This document shows positions 24,405-32,790 of a DNA stretch of 38,508 bases, piece by piece. The DNA is taken from assembly GCA_964519035.1 (NCBI GenBank), contig CAZFKZ010000015.1:1-38508 (forward strand), read 5' to 3'. How positions within the stretch are numbered: position 1 is the stretch's first letter; each line of letters opens with the position of its first letter. The notes beneath the pieces are model-generated. The model did not search any database. It saw only the letters and a list, made by a program, of their open reading frames with translations, and had not been told where the DNA came from. The position numbers and the translations under genes were made by a program. The DNA comes from CAJJBL01 sp964519035. Its GTDB lineage: Bacteria; Pseudomonadota; Alphaproteobacteria; Puniceispirillales; Marisalimonadaceae.

Positions 24405-26024
24405 ATGAGATCTAAAATTAATAATATTAATGAACATATAAATTATAGAGTTCTAGCAAGAAAATATAGACCTAATGATTTTGGTGAACTAATAGGTCAA
24501 GAAACTCTAGTTAAAACGTTTCAAAACTCTTTAAATAAAGGACGCTTAGCCCATGCTTTTCTTTTAACAGGAATTAGAGGTGTTGGAAAAACTACCACTG
24601 CTCGAATTATAGCAAAAGCTTTAAATTGTATTAATGACGGAACTAATAAAGAACCTACCTTTGACATATGCAACAAATGTTCTCCTTGCCTCTCTATTAA
24701 CAAAGGAAACTATCTAGATGTCATAGAAGTTGATGCCGCAAGCAGAACTGGTGTCGACGGCATTAGAGAAATTATTGATTCTGTTATGTATTCTCCAAAT
24801 GATGGACAATATAAAGTTTATATAATTGATGAAGTTCATATGTTGTCAAATGCAGCATTTAATGCTTTATTAAAAACTCTAGAGGAACCTCCTGAGAGGG
24901 TGAAATTTATCTTTGCAACTACAGAAATTGTTAAGATACCTGCAACCATAATATCAAGATGCCAAAGGTTTGATTTACAAAGAGTTGATATTGATACGCT
25001 AATAAATCACTTACAAAAAATTTGTGATTTAGAAAATATCGTATATGAACGTGATGCAATTTTCCAAATTTGTAAAGCAAGTGAAGGTTCAGTTAGAGAC
25101 GCTCTTTCTTTATTAGATCAAGCGGCCTCACTATGTAATGAAGATATAAAAAATGAATTAGTTCTCAATATGCTAGGTTTAAATGGATATGATAATAATA
25201 TAAAATTAATAGAATTATGCCTTAAAAATAATTGTTCTGAAGCTCTAAAAGTTTATGACGAATTATTACATAACGGTATACAACCTGTTCAAATTACTAC
25301 TAATTTACTTGAGGTATGCCATCATGCTTCTAAGCTCAATGTAATAAAAGCTGATAATAGCTTATCCGAAGCATTCCAAGAGAAAATTCAAAATATAGCC
25401 TCATACGGACTTCCAAAAATTGTAAGATTATGGCAAATATTAATAAAAGGTATTGAAGAGTTAAGATATGCTCCCAGTGAGAGTCAAGCTGGATCCATGA
25501 TAATAATTAAATTATGTTATGGCTCTTCATTACCAGATCCAAGCGAGTTAATTGAGATATTATCTAAAAAAAAACTCTTAAATAAAGATACTAATGATAA
25601 AACTGATGATCTATCTATAGATCAAAATATTAGCAGTAACATTAATATTATTGATCTTGAATCTAATATTCCAAAGAGTTTTGGAGAAATGCTAGAAATA
25701 CTATTAAAAAATAAGGAAGCCTTATTACACGCTCAAATAATTAATAACGTTCATCTAATAGACTTTCAAAAAGGATTTATAGAAATCAGATTAAAAGATC
25801 CATCTAACAAAGATATTTTAAAAACATTATCCACTACATTAGAAAATATTACTGAGATGAAATGGATCATAAAATTATCCGATAAAGAAGGTGAGAAAAC
25901 AGTTATGGAACAAAAAGATGTTTTATATAGCCAAGCTAAACAAGATATAAAGCTAAATCCAAATATCGTAGAAGTTTTTAAATACTTTCCAGAGGCCACA
26001 ATAACATCTATAAAAAATGATTAG
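24405..26024 (+). CDS. dnaX: DNA polymerase III subunits tau/gamma
   Basis: The clamp-loader ATPase. The 539-residue protein has Walker A GIRGVGKTT at 56-64, zinc-binding cysteines Cys75, Cys89, Cys92 and Cys95, Walker B IDEVHM at 141-146, sensor 1 FATTEIVKIP, and a sensor-2 region GSVRDALSLLDQA. Domain III ends near residue 380. The rest is a short tau-specific tail (residues about 390-539), which should hold the contact to the polymerase alpha subunit. At codons 388-390 lies an A9 tract in which slippage in either direction gives a stop within a few codons, a possible route to a gamma-like form. No clear Shine-Dalgarno sequence precedes the ATG. Confidence 0.96.
   Translation: MRSKINNINEHINYRVLARKYRPNDFGELIGQETLVKTFQNSLNKGRLAHAFLLTGIRGVGKTTTARIIAKALNCINDGTNKEPTFDICNKCSPCLSINKGNYLDVIEVDAASRTGVDGIREIIDSVMYSPNDGQYKVYIIDEVHMLSNAAFNALLKTLEEPPERVKFIFATTEIVKIPATIISRCQRFDLQRVDIDTLINHLQKICDLENIVYERDAIFQICKASEGSVRDALSLLDQAASLCNEDIKNELVLNMLGLNGYDNNIKLIELCLKNNCSEALKVYDELLHNGIQPVQITTNLLEVCHHASKLNVIKADNSLSEAFQEKIQNIASYGLPKIVRLWQILIKGIEELRYAPSESQAGSMIIIKLCYGSSLPDPSELIEILSKKKLLNKDTNDKTDDLSIDQNISSNINIIDLESNIPKSFGEMLEILLKNKEALLHAQIINNVHLIDFQKGFIEIRLKDPSNKDILKTLSTTLENITEMKWIIKLSDKEGEKTVMEQKDVLYSQAKQDIKLNPNIVEVFKYFPEATITSIKND
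25566..25574 (+). other. A9 tract in dnaX, candidate programmed slippage site
   Basis: Nine A's fill codons 388-390 exactly, just after the clamp-loader domain III. One extra A (or -1 ribosomal slippage) leads to ACT CTT AAA TAA, giving a product of about 393 residues. One A fewer leads to AAC TCT TAA. Both short forms would keep domains I-III, like gamma. No Shine-Dalgarno stimulator is evident upstream. A 7-bp hairpin at 25607-25624 lies about 32 bases downstream, too far for a classical stimulator. Confidence 0.4.
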
Positions 26025-26062
26025 TTTTAAATACAAATAGAATCAAATATCAAAATCTTAAT

Positions 26063-26656
26063 ATGTCAGAACAAATATTAGAAAAATTAATTAAAAAAGT
26101 ATCTAGAATTCCTGGGTTAGGTCCTCGGTCTTCTAGAAGGGCCGTCTTACATTTGTTAAAAAATAAGGATAAGCTTCTTATTCCTTTAATTAATGATCTT
26201 TCTGAGGTTGCTCATAACATTAAAGATTGTATTGAATGTGGCAACTTAGATCAGGATGAAATATGCCAGATTTGCAAGGATCCATTAAGAAAAGGAAACT
26301 TGATCTGTATAGTAGAAACTGTTGCAGATTTATGGGCACTAGAAAGAACTAAAGTATATAATGGTAAATATCATATTTTAGGAGGAGTTTTATCTGCAAT
26401 AGACGGCATAAATCCTGAACAATTAAATATCAATTCCCTAGAAAGCCGATTAAAACAACAAAATTATACAGAAGTAATTATAGCAATCTCAGCAACATTA
26501 GATGGTCAAACAACGGCTCATTATATCGCTGAGCGTTTAATCCCTTTTAAACTTAAAGTAACTAGATTAGCACATGGAGTCCCTGTTGGTGGAGAGTTAG
26601 ATTTCCTTGATGATGGTACAATTGCTCAAGCATTGAAAGCCAGAAATGAAATTTAA
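26063..26656 (+). CDS. recR: Recombination mediator protein RecR
   Basis: RecR works with RecO (and RecF) to load RecA at gaps. The 197-residue protein has the helix-hairpin-helix SRIPGLGPRSSRRAVLHLL near 14-32, a four-cysteine zinc finger (Cys56, Cys59, Cys68, Cys71), and a Toprim domain starting ICIVETVADLWALE near 81, ending with LAHGVPVGGELDFLDDGT. It lies 38 bases after dnaX; the ybaB/ebfC gene that often separates the two is absent. No clear ribosome site is visible before the ATG. It converges with rmuC after 10 bases. Confidence 0.95.
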   Translation: MSEQILEKLIKKVSRIPGLGPRSSRRAVLHLLKNKDKLLIPLINDLSEVAHNIKDCIECGNLDQDEICQICKDPLRKGNLICIVETVADLWALERTKVYNGKYHILGGVLSAIDGINPEQLNINSLESRLKQQNYTEVIIAISATLDGQTTAHYIAERLIPFKLKVTRLAHGVPVGGELDFLDDGTIAQALKARNEI

Positions 26657-26666
26657 AGTCTCATAA

Positions 26667-27728
26667 TTAATCTATTTTTTTTGTATCAATATTTGTTATT
26701 TTCTCATCTACATCTATGGAGGTAATAACGTCACCCCTATTTTCAATTTTTCTATGTGATATTTTGATATCGTCTAAATCTTTTCTTGCAAGATCAAAAT
26801 GTTTGTCTAGCTTCAACACTCTATCACCTAAAAGATGTAAATCATTTACTAACTTACTAACTTCAACCTGTATCTTACCAGCTGTCTGGCTCATAGTTGC
26901 ATCTCTTAATATTGCTCTAACTGTATGCAAAAGCAACATTATATTATCAGGACCAGCCATATAAACTTTTTTAACTCTGCTCTCATTTACAAGTTTAGGG
27001 AATCTTATGTTTATCTCAGCATAAATTGACTCGCTGGGTAGAAACATAATAGCAGAATCAGCTGTTTCTCCTGGTGAAATATACTTTTCAGAAATGTCTC
27101 TAATATGTTTTTGAACTGCATTATAAAATAATTTTAAATTACTTTTTTTATCCTGTTCATTAGAAGAAGCTATAAAATTTTTATAATCCTCTAATGGAAA
27201 CTTTGAGTCTATGCAAATAGGACCAGGAGGCTCTGGCATTTTTACTAAACAGTCAACTCTATTATTAGATTTCAAAGTATATTGAAACTGGTAAGCATTT
27301 TGTGGCAAAGCATCTTTAACTATATTTTCAAGTTGGACTTCTCCAAAAGCACCTCTTAATTGCTTATTTGATAGTATGTTTTGTAGATCATTTACTTGGT
27401 TGGACAAAGCATTTATATTTTCTTGGGCACGGTCAATAATAGCTAACCTTTGATGCATATCTGTTAGTGATTTTTGAGTGTTCTCAGTTTGCTGACTTAG
27501 ACTATTTCCGATAGAGGAGCCTATATTACCAAGCCTTTCCTCCATTGTCTTATTAATTTGAAAAACAGCTCCCTTTAATTCTATGAGCTGATTTATTCCT
27601 TCCTTTTCTATGTTATTAGACATATTTTGTTTATTTTTATTTTCAAAATACATTTTACAAACTAGATATATTAATATTAAAAATAATATAAAAGATAAAA
27701 ATAATATTAAAATATATTGAAAATCCAT
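26667..27728 (-). CDS. rmuC: RmuC-family DNA recombination protein
   Basis: A 353-residue protein with an N-terminal transmembrane helix (ILILFLSFILFLILIYLVCKMY, about 6-27), a coiled-coil region to about residue 125, and the RmuC domain. That domain contains LRGAFGEVQLENIVKDALP, VDCLVKMPEPPGPICIDSKFPLEDY and SAIMFLPSESIYAEI, the blocks shared with restriction-endonuclease-like folds. RmuC limits inversions and rearrangements at repeats; its biochemical activity is not settled. GGAG lies 6 bases before ATG. It reads divergently from def across 90 bp. Confidence 0.93.
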   Translation of the reverse strand: MDFQYILILFLSFILFLILIYLVCKMYFENKNKQNMSNNIEKEGINQLIELKGAVFQINKTMEERLGNIGSSIGNSLSQQTENTQKSLTDMHQRLAIIDRAQENINALSNQVNDLQNILSNKQLRGAFGEVQLENIVKDALPQNAYQFQYTLKSNNRVDCLVKMPEPPGPICIDSKFPLEDYKNFIASSNEQDKKSNLKLFYNAVQKHIRDISEKYISPGETADSAIMFLPSESIYAEINIRFPKLVNESRVKKVYMAGPDNIMLLLHTVRAILRDATMSQTAGKIQVEVSKLVNDLHLLGDRVLKLDKHFDLARKDLDDIKISHRKIENRGDVITSIDVDEKITNIDTKKID

Positions 27729-27818
27729 TTCAACTCCATTTGCATTTGAGTATAATATTACAAATTGATTACTAATTCACTAGAATATAAAAAAATATTA
27801 ATTAAGGAAATATAAGTC

Positions 27819-28388
27819 ATGAGCATTAGAGAAATTATAAGAGTGCCAGATCCATTTCTTAAAATTGTAGCTGAACCTGTAATTAATATTGATCAACATA
27901 TTTTAAAACTTCTAGATGACATGTTAGAGACTATGTATGACGCAAATGGAATTGGCTTAGCAGCCACTCAAGTTGCTGAAAACAAAAGAATAATTGTTAT
28001 GGATTGTGGAAAAACAAACCTTAGTCAAAAAGATCTAACAGAAGAAGAATATAATGAAATTGTTAAAACACAAAAATTTGAACCATCTCCAATTAAAATG
28101 ATCAATCCTGAGATTATATATTCCAGCTCTATATTGTCAGAAAGAGAAGAAGGTTGTTTATCAATACCAGGCTATAATGCTCAAGTTAAAAGACCAGAAG
28201 CAATAAAGGTTAAATATACAAATGAGAGCGAAGAGAAAATTACATTAGAAGCAGTTGGTCTTCTTGCGACTTGTATTCAACATGAAGTTGACCATTTAAA
28301 CGGTATCCTTTTTATTGACCATATTTCAAGATTGAAAAGAGAAATTATTTTAAGAAAAGCCATTAAAGAATTTACTGCCGACAAATAA
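27819..28388 (+). CDS. def: Peptide deformylase
   Basis: Def removes the formyl group from nascent N-terminal methionine. The 189-residue metalloenzyme has all three motifs: GIGLAATQ at 44-51, EGCLS at 111-115 (metal-binding Cys113) and HEVDH at 155-159 (metal-binding His155 and His159, catalytic Glu156). An insert of about 15 residues between motifs 1 and 2 (around 64-85, KTNLSQKDLTEEEY) makes it slightly longer than the Escherichia coli enzyme and is seen in other alphaproteobacterial type I enzymes. It heads def-fmt-truA. AAGGAAAT serves as ribosome site. Confidence 0.96.
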   Translation: MSIREIIRVPDPFLKIVAEPVINIDQHILKLLDDMLETMYDANGIGLAATQVAENKRIIVMDCGKTNLSQKDLTEEEYNEIVKTQKFEPSPIKMINPEIIYSSSILSEREEGCLSIPGYNAQVKRPEAIKVKYTNESEEKITLEAVGLLATCIQHEVDHLNGILFIDHISRLKREIILRKAIKEFTADK

Positions 28389-28408
28389 AATTGACAAAAG
28401 AGGCATAA

Positions 28409-29344
28409 TTGAAAATAGTATTTATGGGAACTCCAGAATTTGCCGTTCCTAGCCTGAACTTATTAGCTAAACATCATGATGTTATAGCCGTTTATTCTCA
28501 ACCTCCTCGAGCTAATGGAAGAGGCATGACGGTTAAAAAAACACCTATCCATAACCTTGCTAAAAATCTTAGCATTCCAACATTTATACCATCATCATTA
28601 AAGAAGGATGACACACGATCAACGTTTCAAAACCTGAAACCCGATATAGTAGTAGTAGTGGCATATGGATTAATTCTTCCTTCAAGTTACTTAGAAATTC
28701 CAAAGTATGGTTGTATTAATGGTCATGCAAGTTTATTGCCTAGATGGAGAGGAGCTGCACCAATTCAAAGAGCTATTGAAGCAGGGGACAAAGAAACAGG
28801 AACTTGTATTATGGTAATGGAAAAGGGAATGGACACTGGGCCAATAATTTTATCAAATAAAATCATAATTAATGAAGATGAAAATGCACAAACTCTTCAT
28901 GATAAATTATCTATTTTGACGGCAAAATCTTTAATTGTAGCTATTAAAATGTATGTAGAGGAAAAATTTGTACCTAAAAAGCAAGATGAGTTAGGTATAA
29001 TGTATGCCAGTAAAATTGAAAAAAATGACTCTATTATAGATTGGTCTCTATCATCTGATAAGATTTTTAATAAAATAAGATCATTACACCCATCTCCAGG
29101 TACTTATACAACTGGCCCATCTGGAACATTAAAAATAATTAATGCTAATGTTATTAAAGAAAGTCATAACTTTTCACCTGGAACTGTTATTAGGAATAAT
29201 AATGAACTTATTGTGGCGTGTGGAGAAAATACAAGTTTAGAAATAAAAAAAGTACAAAAACCAGGTAAAAATATCATTACCATTTCAGCCTATTTAAATG
29301 GAACTAAACTTAATATTGGTGATCAATTTGGAAACTCAAAATAA
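28409..29344 (+). CDS. fmt: Methionyl-tRNA formyltransferase
   Basis: Fmt formylates initiator Met-tRNA from 10-formyl-tetrahydrofolate, the partner reaction to def directly upstream. The 311-residue protein starts KIVFMGTPEFAVP, has the SLLPRWRGAAPIQ signature at 108-120 with catalytic Asn104, His106 and Asp142 (KGMDTGP), and a C-terminal tRNA-binding domain from about 205 (RSLHPSPGTYT). The start is TTG at 28409, supported by the family N-terminus and by AAGAGG upstream. It begins 20 bases after def and overlaps truA. Confidence 0.95.
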   Translation: MKIVFMGTPEFAVPSLNLLAKHHDVIAVYSQPPRANGRGMTVKKTPIHNLAKNLSIPTFIPSSLKKDDTRSTFQNLKPDIVVVVAYGLILPSSYLEIPKYGCINGHASLLPRWRGAAPIQRAIEAGDKETGTCIMVMEKGMDTGPIILSNKIIINEDENAQTLHDKLSILTAKSLIVAIKMYVEEKFVPKKQDELGIMYASKIEKNDSIIDWSLSSDKIFNKIRSLHPSPGTYTTGPSGTLKIINANVIKESHNFSPGTVIRNNNELIVACGENTSLEIKKVQKPGKNIITISAYLNGTKLNIGDQFGNSK

Positions 29345-30149
29345 AACAAAGTTTGCTTTGTTAATCGAGTATAACGGTAACAATTTAGTTGGATGGCAAA
29401 AACAAGATAATGGAATATCTGTCCAAGGTAGTATTGAAAATGCTGCACAGGGAATATTTAATGAGCCCTTTCAAATCCAAGGTTCCGGAAGAACAGATGC
29501 TGGTGTTCATGCTATAGGACAAGTTGCACATATTAACTTACCTCTTGGACATCCATTAACACTTAGACATCCATTTTATCTTGTTTCAGCATTTAATTCG
29601 TTACTAAGAGATACAAATATTAGAGTGATTTCAGTTAAACCTGTTAGTTCTGAATTTAATGCGCGTTTTAGTGCTATAAAACGTTATTATAAATATAGAA
29701 TTTTATGTCGTGCAGCTCCGCCTGGCCTTGATAAAGGCAGAGTTTGGCATTGTCGGCAAGATTTAAATATAAAATTAATGGAACAAGGTATTAAATATTT
29801 AATTGGCAAGCACGATTTCACAAGCTTTCGAACCTCTAAGTGTCAAGCGAAGTCTCCTATTAGAACTTTAGATGAAATAACTTTTGTTCAAGAAAATGCA
29901 GAGATAATCATGAAAATTAAGGCAACTAGTTTTTTGCATAGTCAAGTCAGAATAATAGCAGGAACAATTGCTAAGATAGGTGAGGGTGTATGGGAACCAG
30001 ATAGAGTAAAGAGTATACTCGAGGGTAAAAACAGAACTTTAGCAGGCCCTACTGCACCTCCTGATGGATTGTATCTAGAAAAAATAGATTATCCTGATAT
30101 TTTGTTAGATAAAAATTGGCCAATTATCTACAATTCAAAAGAAACATAG
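29328..30149 (+). CDS. truA: tRNA pseudouridine(38-40) synthase
   Basis: TruA converts uridines 38-40 of the anticodon stem to pseudouridine. It has FALLIEYNGNNLVGWQKQ at the start of the fold, the catalytic Asp in GSGRTDAGVHA (residue 57 with the start used here), YYKYRI, and SFLHSQVRIIAGT near the end. The frame is open back to ATG at 29298, which would overlap fmt by 47 bases. TTG at 29328, with GGTGA 5 bases upstream, gives a 273-residue protein whose catalytic Asp position fits the family better, so I chose it. Either start overlaps the end of fmt, so the genes are translationally coupled. Confidence 0.93.
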   Translation: METQNKTKFALLIEYNGNNLVGWQKQDNGISVQGSIENAAQGIFNEPFQIQGSGRTDAGVHAIGQVAHINLPLGHPLTLRHPFYLVSAFNSLLRDTNIRVISVKPVSSEFNARFSAIKRYYKYRILCRAAPPGLDKGRVWHCRQDLNIKLMEQGIKYLIGKHDFTSFRTSKCQAKSPIRTLDEITFVQENAEIIMKIKATSFLHSQVRIIAGTIAKIGEGVWEPDRVKSILEGKNRTLAGPTAPPDGLYLEKIDYPDILLDKNWPIIYNSKET

Positions 30150-30152
30150 TTT

Positions 30153-30734
30153 TTAAAAATTTGTAGACAATGTTCTTGATAACATTCCTAAACTTGCTTC
30201 AGTGAAGACAGACAAGAATATCATACCAGTTGCTCCCCAACCTGTTAAACCAACTTCTTCTTTTCCTATTCTCCATAAAGAAAAAGTAACCCATATAATA
30301 AGACCAATACTAAAAAAAACAAAAATTGATGGAGGCATTAATAATCCTAATACCGCAAAAGAAAGCATTATAATAGCTTGAAAAGATTGTATCCAATTAA
30401 ATGGGATGATGAATTTATAAAACTCATCAGCCTTACCAATTTTTTCAAAAATAAAATTAACTAAAATTGAAAATAAACAAATATCAATAACTGTTATTAA
30501 AAGTAATCTAGGAAGCATTCCATTTTGGATATCTCCATCAAGATTAGCTTTGATACCGTATGAAGCTAATATGGCAACAACAGCATTTACAAAAAAGACT
30601 ATCCAACAACTATCCCAAAATCCATTTTGATTAAGTGCAAATACATTATTAACTCTATCTTTTTTAGACATAAATCTAAAAGCTGATATAACTCCCAACT
30701 TAAAAGCAGTTGGGTGAGGTGGTGGGTTAATCAC
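30153..30734 (-). CDS. Uncharacterised integral membrane protein
   Basis: A 193-residue protein I do not recognise. It has about five hydrophobic segments: VFFVNAVVAILASYGI, LLLITVIDICLFSILVNFIF, IIMLSFAVLGLLM, IFVFFSIGLIIWVTFSLW and a last one near GMIFLSVFTEASLGML. The N-terminus is proline-rich (NPPPHPTAF) and there are no obvious catalytic residues. The start is GTG at 30732-30734, overlapping the last 8 bases of dapE, so it is translated as the last gene of the dapE operon. It converges with truA with only 3 bases between. The overlap suggests a conserved association with dapE, but no function can be proposed. Confidence 0.75.
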   Translation of the reverse strand: MINPPPHPTAFKLGVISAFRFMSKKDRVNNVFALNQNGFWDSCWIVFFVNAVVAILASYGIKANLDGDIQNGMLPRLLLITVIDICLFSILVNFIFEKIGKADEFYKFIIPFNWIQSFQAIIMLSFAVLGLLMPPSIFVFFSIGLIIWVTFSLWRIGKEEVGLTGWGATGMIFLSVFTEASLGMLSRTLSTNF

Positions 30735-31893
30735 TAGCGGTTACTCCAAAATAATTAAATAAAAATTGATTGTAAATTTTAGTTAAATCTAAGATGTCAC
30801 TTACATCGACGCTCTCATCTACTTTATGCATAGTTTTCCCGACCAAACCAAATTCTATTACAGGTGAAATTTTGGAAATAAACCTTGCGTCTGAAGTTCC
30901 TCCAGAGGTTGATTTTTCTGGAGTTGTATTGATAATTTTTTTTATTGCACTTTCTAGGGTAGACTTTAAATAACCATCATTTGTTAAAAATGGCTCCGCA
31001 TTACAAAAATAATTAAATTCATAATTATTTGAAATAGAACTAAATTGATCTTCTAACATTTTTTTTAATGAACTAATAGAATGTAAAGTGTTAAAACGAA
31101 TATTAAATTGAGCCTTAGCTAACTCAGGTATTACGTTCGTAGCAGTATTATTTACGTCAATAGTTGTAATCATAGCCGAACTAGGTTGAAATTCAGGAGT
31201 TCCTTCATCTAGATAAACTTTAGTTAGTGGTTCAACCATTTTTAATAAAGTATTAATAGGATTATCTGCTAGATGAGGATATCCTACATGACCTTGTATG
31301 CCTTTAACAATTAATGTGCCCGAAAAGCTACCTCTTCTTCCTATTTTTATAGTATCACCCATTCTATTCACATTTGTAGGTTCACCAACGATACAGCCAC
31401 TTATAACCTCACAATTTGATTTAAGCCAATCGACAACCTTTTTTGTTCCATTTAAAGCTTTTCCTTCTTCATCACTCGTAATTAAAAGAGATATACTTCC
31501 TATATCTTTTAATGATTTTTTATTTTTCAAAAAATCTGCTGCAGCCGCTACAAAAGCTGCGATACCAGATTTCATATCAGCAGCTCCCCTTCCCCATATC
31601 TTACCGTCTTTTATTTCTCCTCCAAATGGATTAACAGACCAATTATTTATATTACCAGCTGGAACGACATCAACATGACCTGCAAAACAGATGTTTGGTT
31701 CAGAAGTTCCAATTCTAGCGTATAAATTTTCTACTTTTTCTGAGCCTTCTCCAAAGTTAATTCGTTGACACTTAAAACCTAAAGGCTCTAAGAAAGATAT
31801 TAATAGATCTAGTGCACCAGCAGATTTAGGCGTAATACTCTCACATTTAATTAGCTCAGAAGTTAAATTGATTGGATTTATTTCTATAGACAT
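30727..31893 (-). CDS. dapE: Succinyl-diaminopimelate desuccinylase
   Basis: DapE hydrolyses N-succinyl-LL-diaminopimelate, a late step of the succinylase branch to lysine and meso-diaminopimelate for peptidoglycan. The 388-residue di-zinc M20 enzyme shows His73 and Asp75 in AGHVDVVPAG, bridging Asp106 in GRGAADMKSG, catalytic Glu142/Glu143 in TSDEEG, and the C-terminal metal His in KTMHKVDE. GGTSDARF is another DapE hallmark. Dimerisation domain residues (GIQGHVGYPHLADNP) are present. It starts 12 bases after dapD, with which it forms a pathway pair. Confidence 0.96.
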   Translation of the reverse strand: MSIEINPINLTSELIKCESITPKSAGALDLLISFLEPLGFKCQRINFGEGSEKVENLYARIGTSEPNICFAGHVDVVPAGNINNWSVNPFGGEIKDGKIWGRGAADMKSGIAAFVAAAADFLKNKKSLKDIGSISLLITSDEEGKALNGTKKVVDWLKSNCEVISGCIVGEPTNVNRMGDTIKIGRRGSFSGTLIVKGIQGHVGYPHLADNPINTLLKMVEPLTKVYLDEGTPEFQPSSAMITTIDVNNTATNVIPELAKAQFNIRFNTLHSISSLKKMLEDQFSSISNNYEFNYFCNAEPFLTNDGYLKSTLESAIKKIINTTPEKSTSGGTSDARFISKISPVIEFGLVGKTMHKVDESVDVSDILDLTKIYNQFLFNYFGVTASD

Positions 31894-31905
31894 AAAAGGT
31901 CCTAT

Positions 31906-32766
31906 TTAATCTCTTAGCAATTCATTTACAGAAGTTTTTGATCGTGTTTGAGCATCAACTTTTTTTACTATTACTGCACAATATAAACTTGGACCTTGAG
32001 AACCATCTGGCAATGTTTTTCCCGGAAGTGATCCTGGAACTACAACTGAAAAAGCTGGAACTCTTCCTACAAAAATCTCTCCAGTATTTCTATCAATTAT
32101 TTTAGTAGAAGCTCCTATAAAAACTCCCATAGACAAAACTGCTCCTGTTTCTATTACAACACCTTCAGCAACTTCAGATCTAGCACCTATGAAACAATTA
32201 TCTTCAATTATAACTGGTCCAGCTTGTATAGGCTCCAAAACCCCACCTATACCAGCACCTCCTGAAATATGAACATTTTTTCCTATTTGCGCGCATGAAC
32301 CAACTGTGGCCCATGTATCAATCATACTTCCTTCATCAACATAAGCACCTATATTAACAAAAGAAGGCATAAGAACGACACTTGGTGAAATATATGCAGA
32401 ATGTCTTACTACACATCCCGGAACTGCTCTAAATCCAGCTGATTTAAATTCCTGTTTACCCCATCCAGAAAACTTAGATGGGATTTTATCCCACCAATTA
32501 GCTGGACCATTATTTATACTTTGTGGACCACCAGTAATAATATCCATATCATTTATTTTAAAAGATAATAAGACAGCTTTTTTTAACCATTGATTTACTT
32601 TCCATTGACTCTTACCTGTTGGCTCAGCAACTCTTAATTTCCCTGTGTCTAATAAATTTAAAGCTAAATTAATTGCTTCTTTTACCTCACCAGATGTATT
32701 AGGGTTAACATCTTCATTATTATCAAACACTCTTTCAATTATTAATTTAATGTCATCATTTTTCAT
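31906..32766 (-). CDS. dapD: 2,3,4,5-tetrahydropyridine-2,6-dicarboxylate N-succinyltransferase
   Basis: DapD succinylates tetrahydrodipicolinate with succinyl-CoA. The 286-residue trimeric enzyme has an N-terminal helical domain with VNQWLKKAVLLSFK, then a left-handed beta-helix of hexapeptide repeats (about 125-215), including FVNIGAYVDEGSMIDTWATVGSCAQIG and HISGGAGIGGVLEP, which hold the active site at the trimer interface. NRNTGEIF-type and VVPGSLPGK elements follow. Together with dapE it shows that the succinylase branch is used. It lies 24 bases after the HAD gene. Confidence 0.96.
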   Translation of the reverse strand: MKNDDIKLIIERVFDNNEDVNPNTSGEVKEAINLALNLLDTGKLRVAEPTGKSQWKVNQWLKKAVLLSFKINDMDIITGGPQSINNGPANWWDKIPSKFSGWGKQEFKSAGFRAVPGCVVRHSAYISPSVVLMPSFVNIGAYVDEGSMIDTWATVGSCAQIGKNVHISGGAGIGGVLEPIQAGPVIIEDNCFIGARSEVAEGVVIETGAVLSMGVFIGASTKIIDRNTGEIFVGRVPAFSVVVPGSLPGKTLPDGSQGPSLYCAVIVKKVDAQTRSKTSVNELLRD

Positions 32767-32790
32767 TATAAATTCCTTTATTAAATCTAA

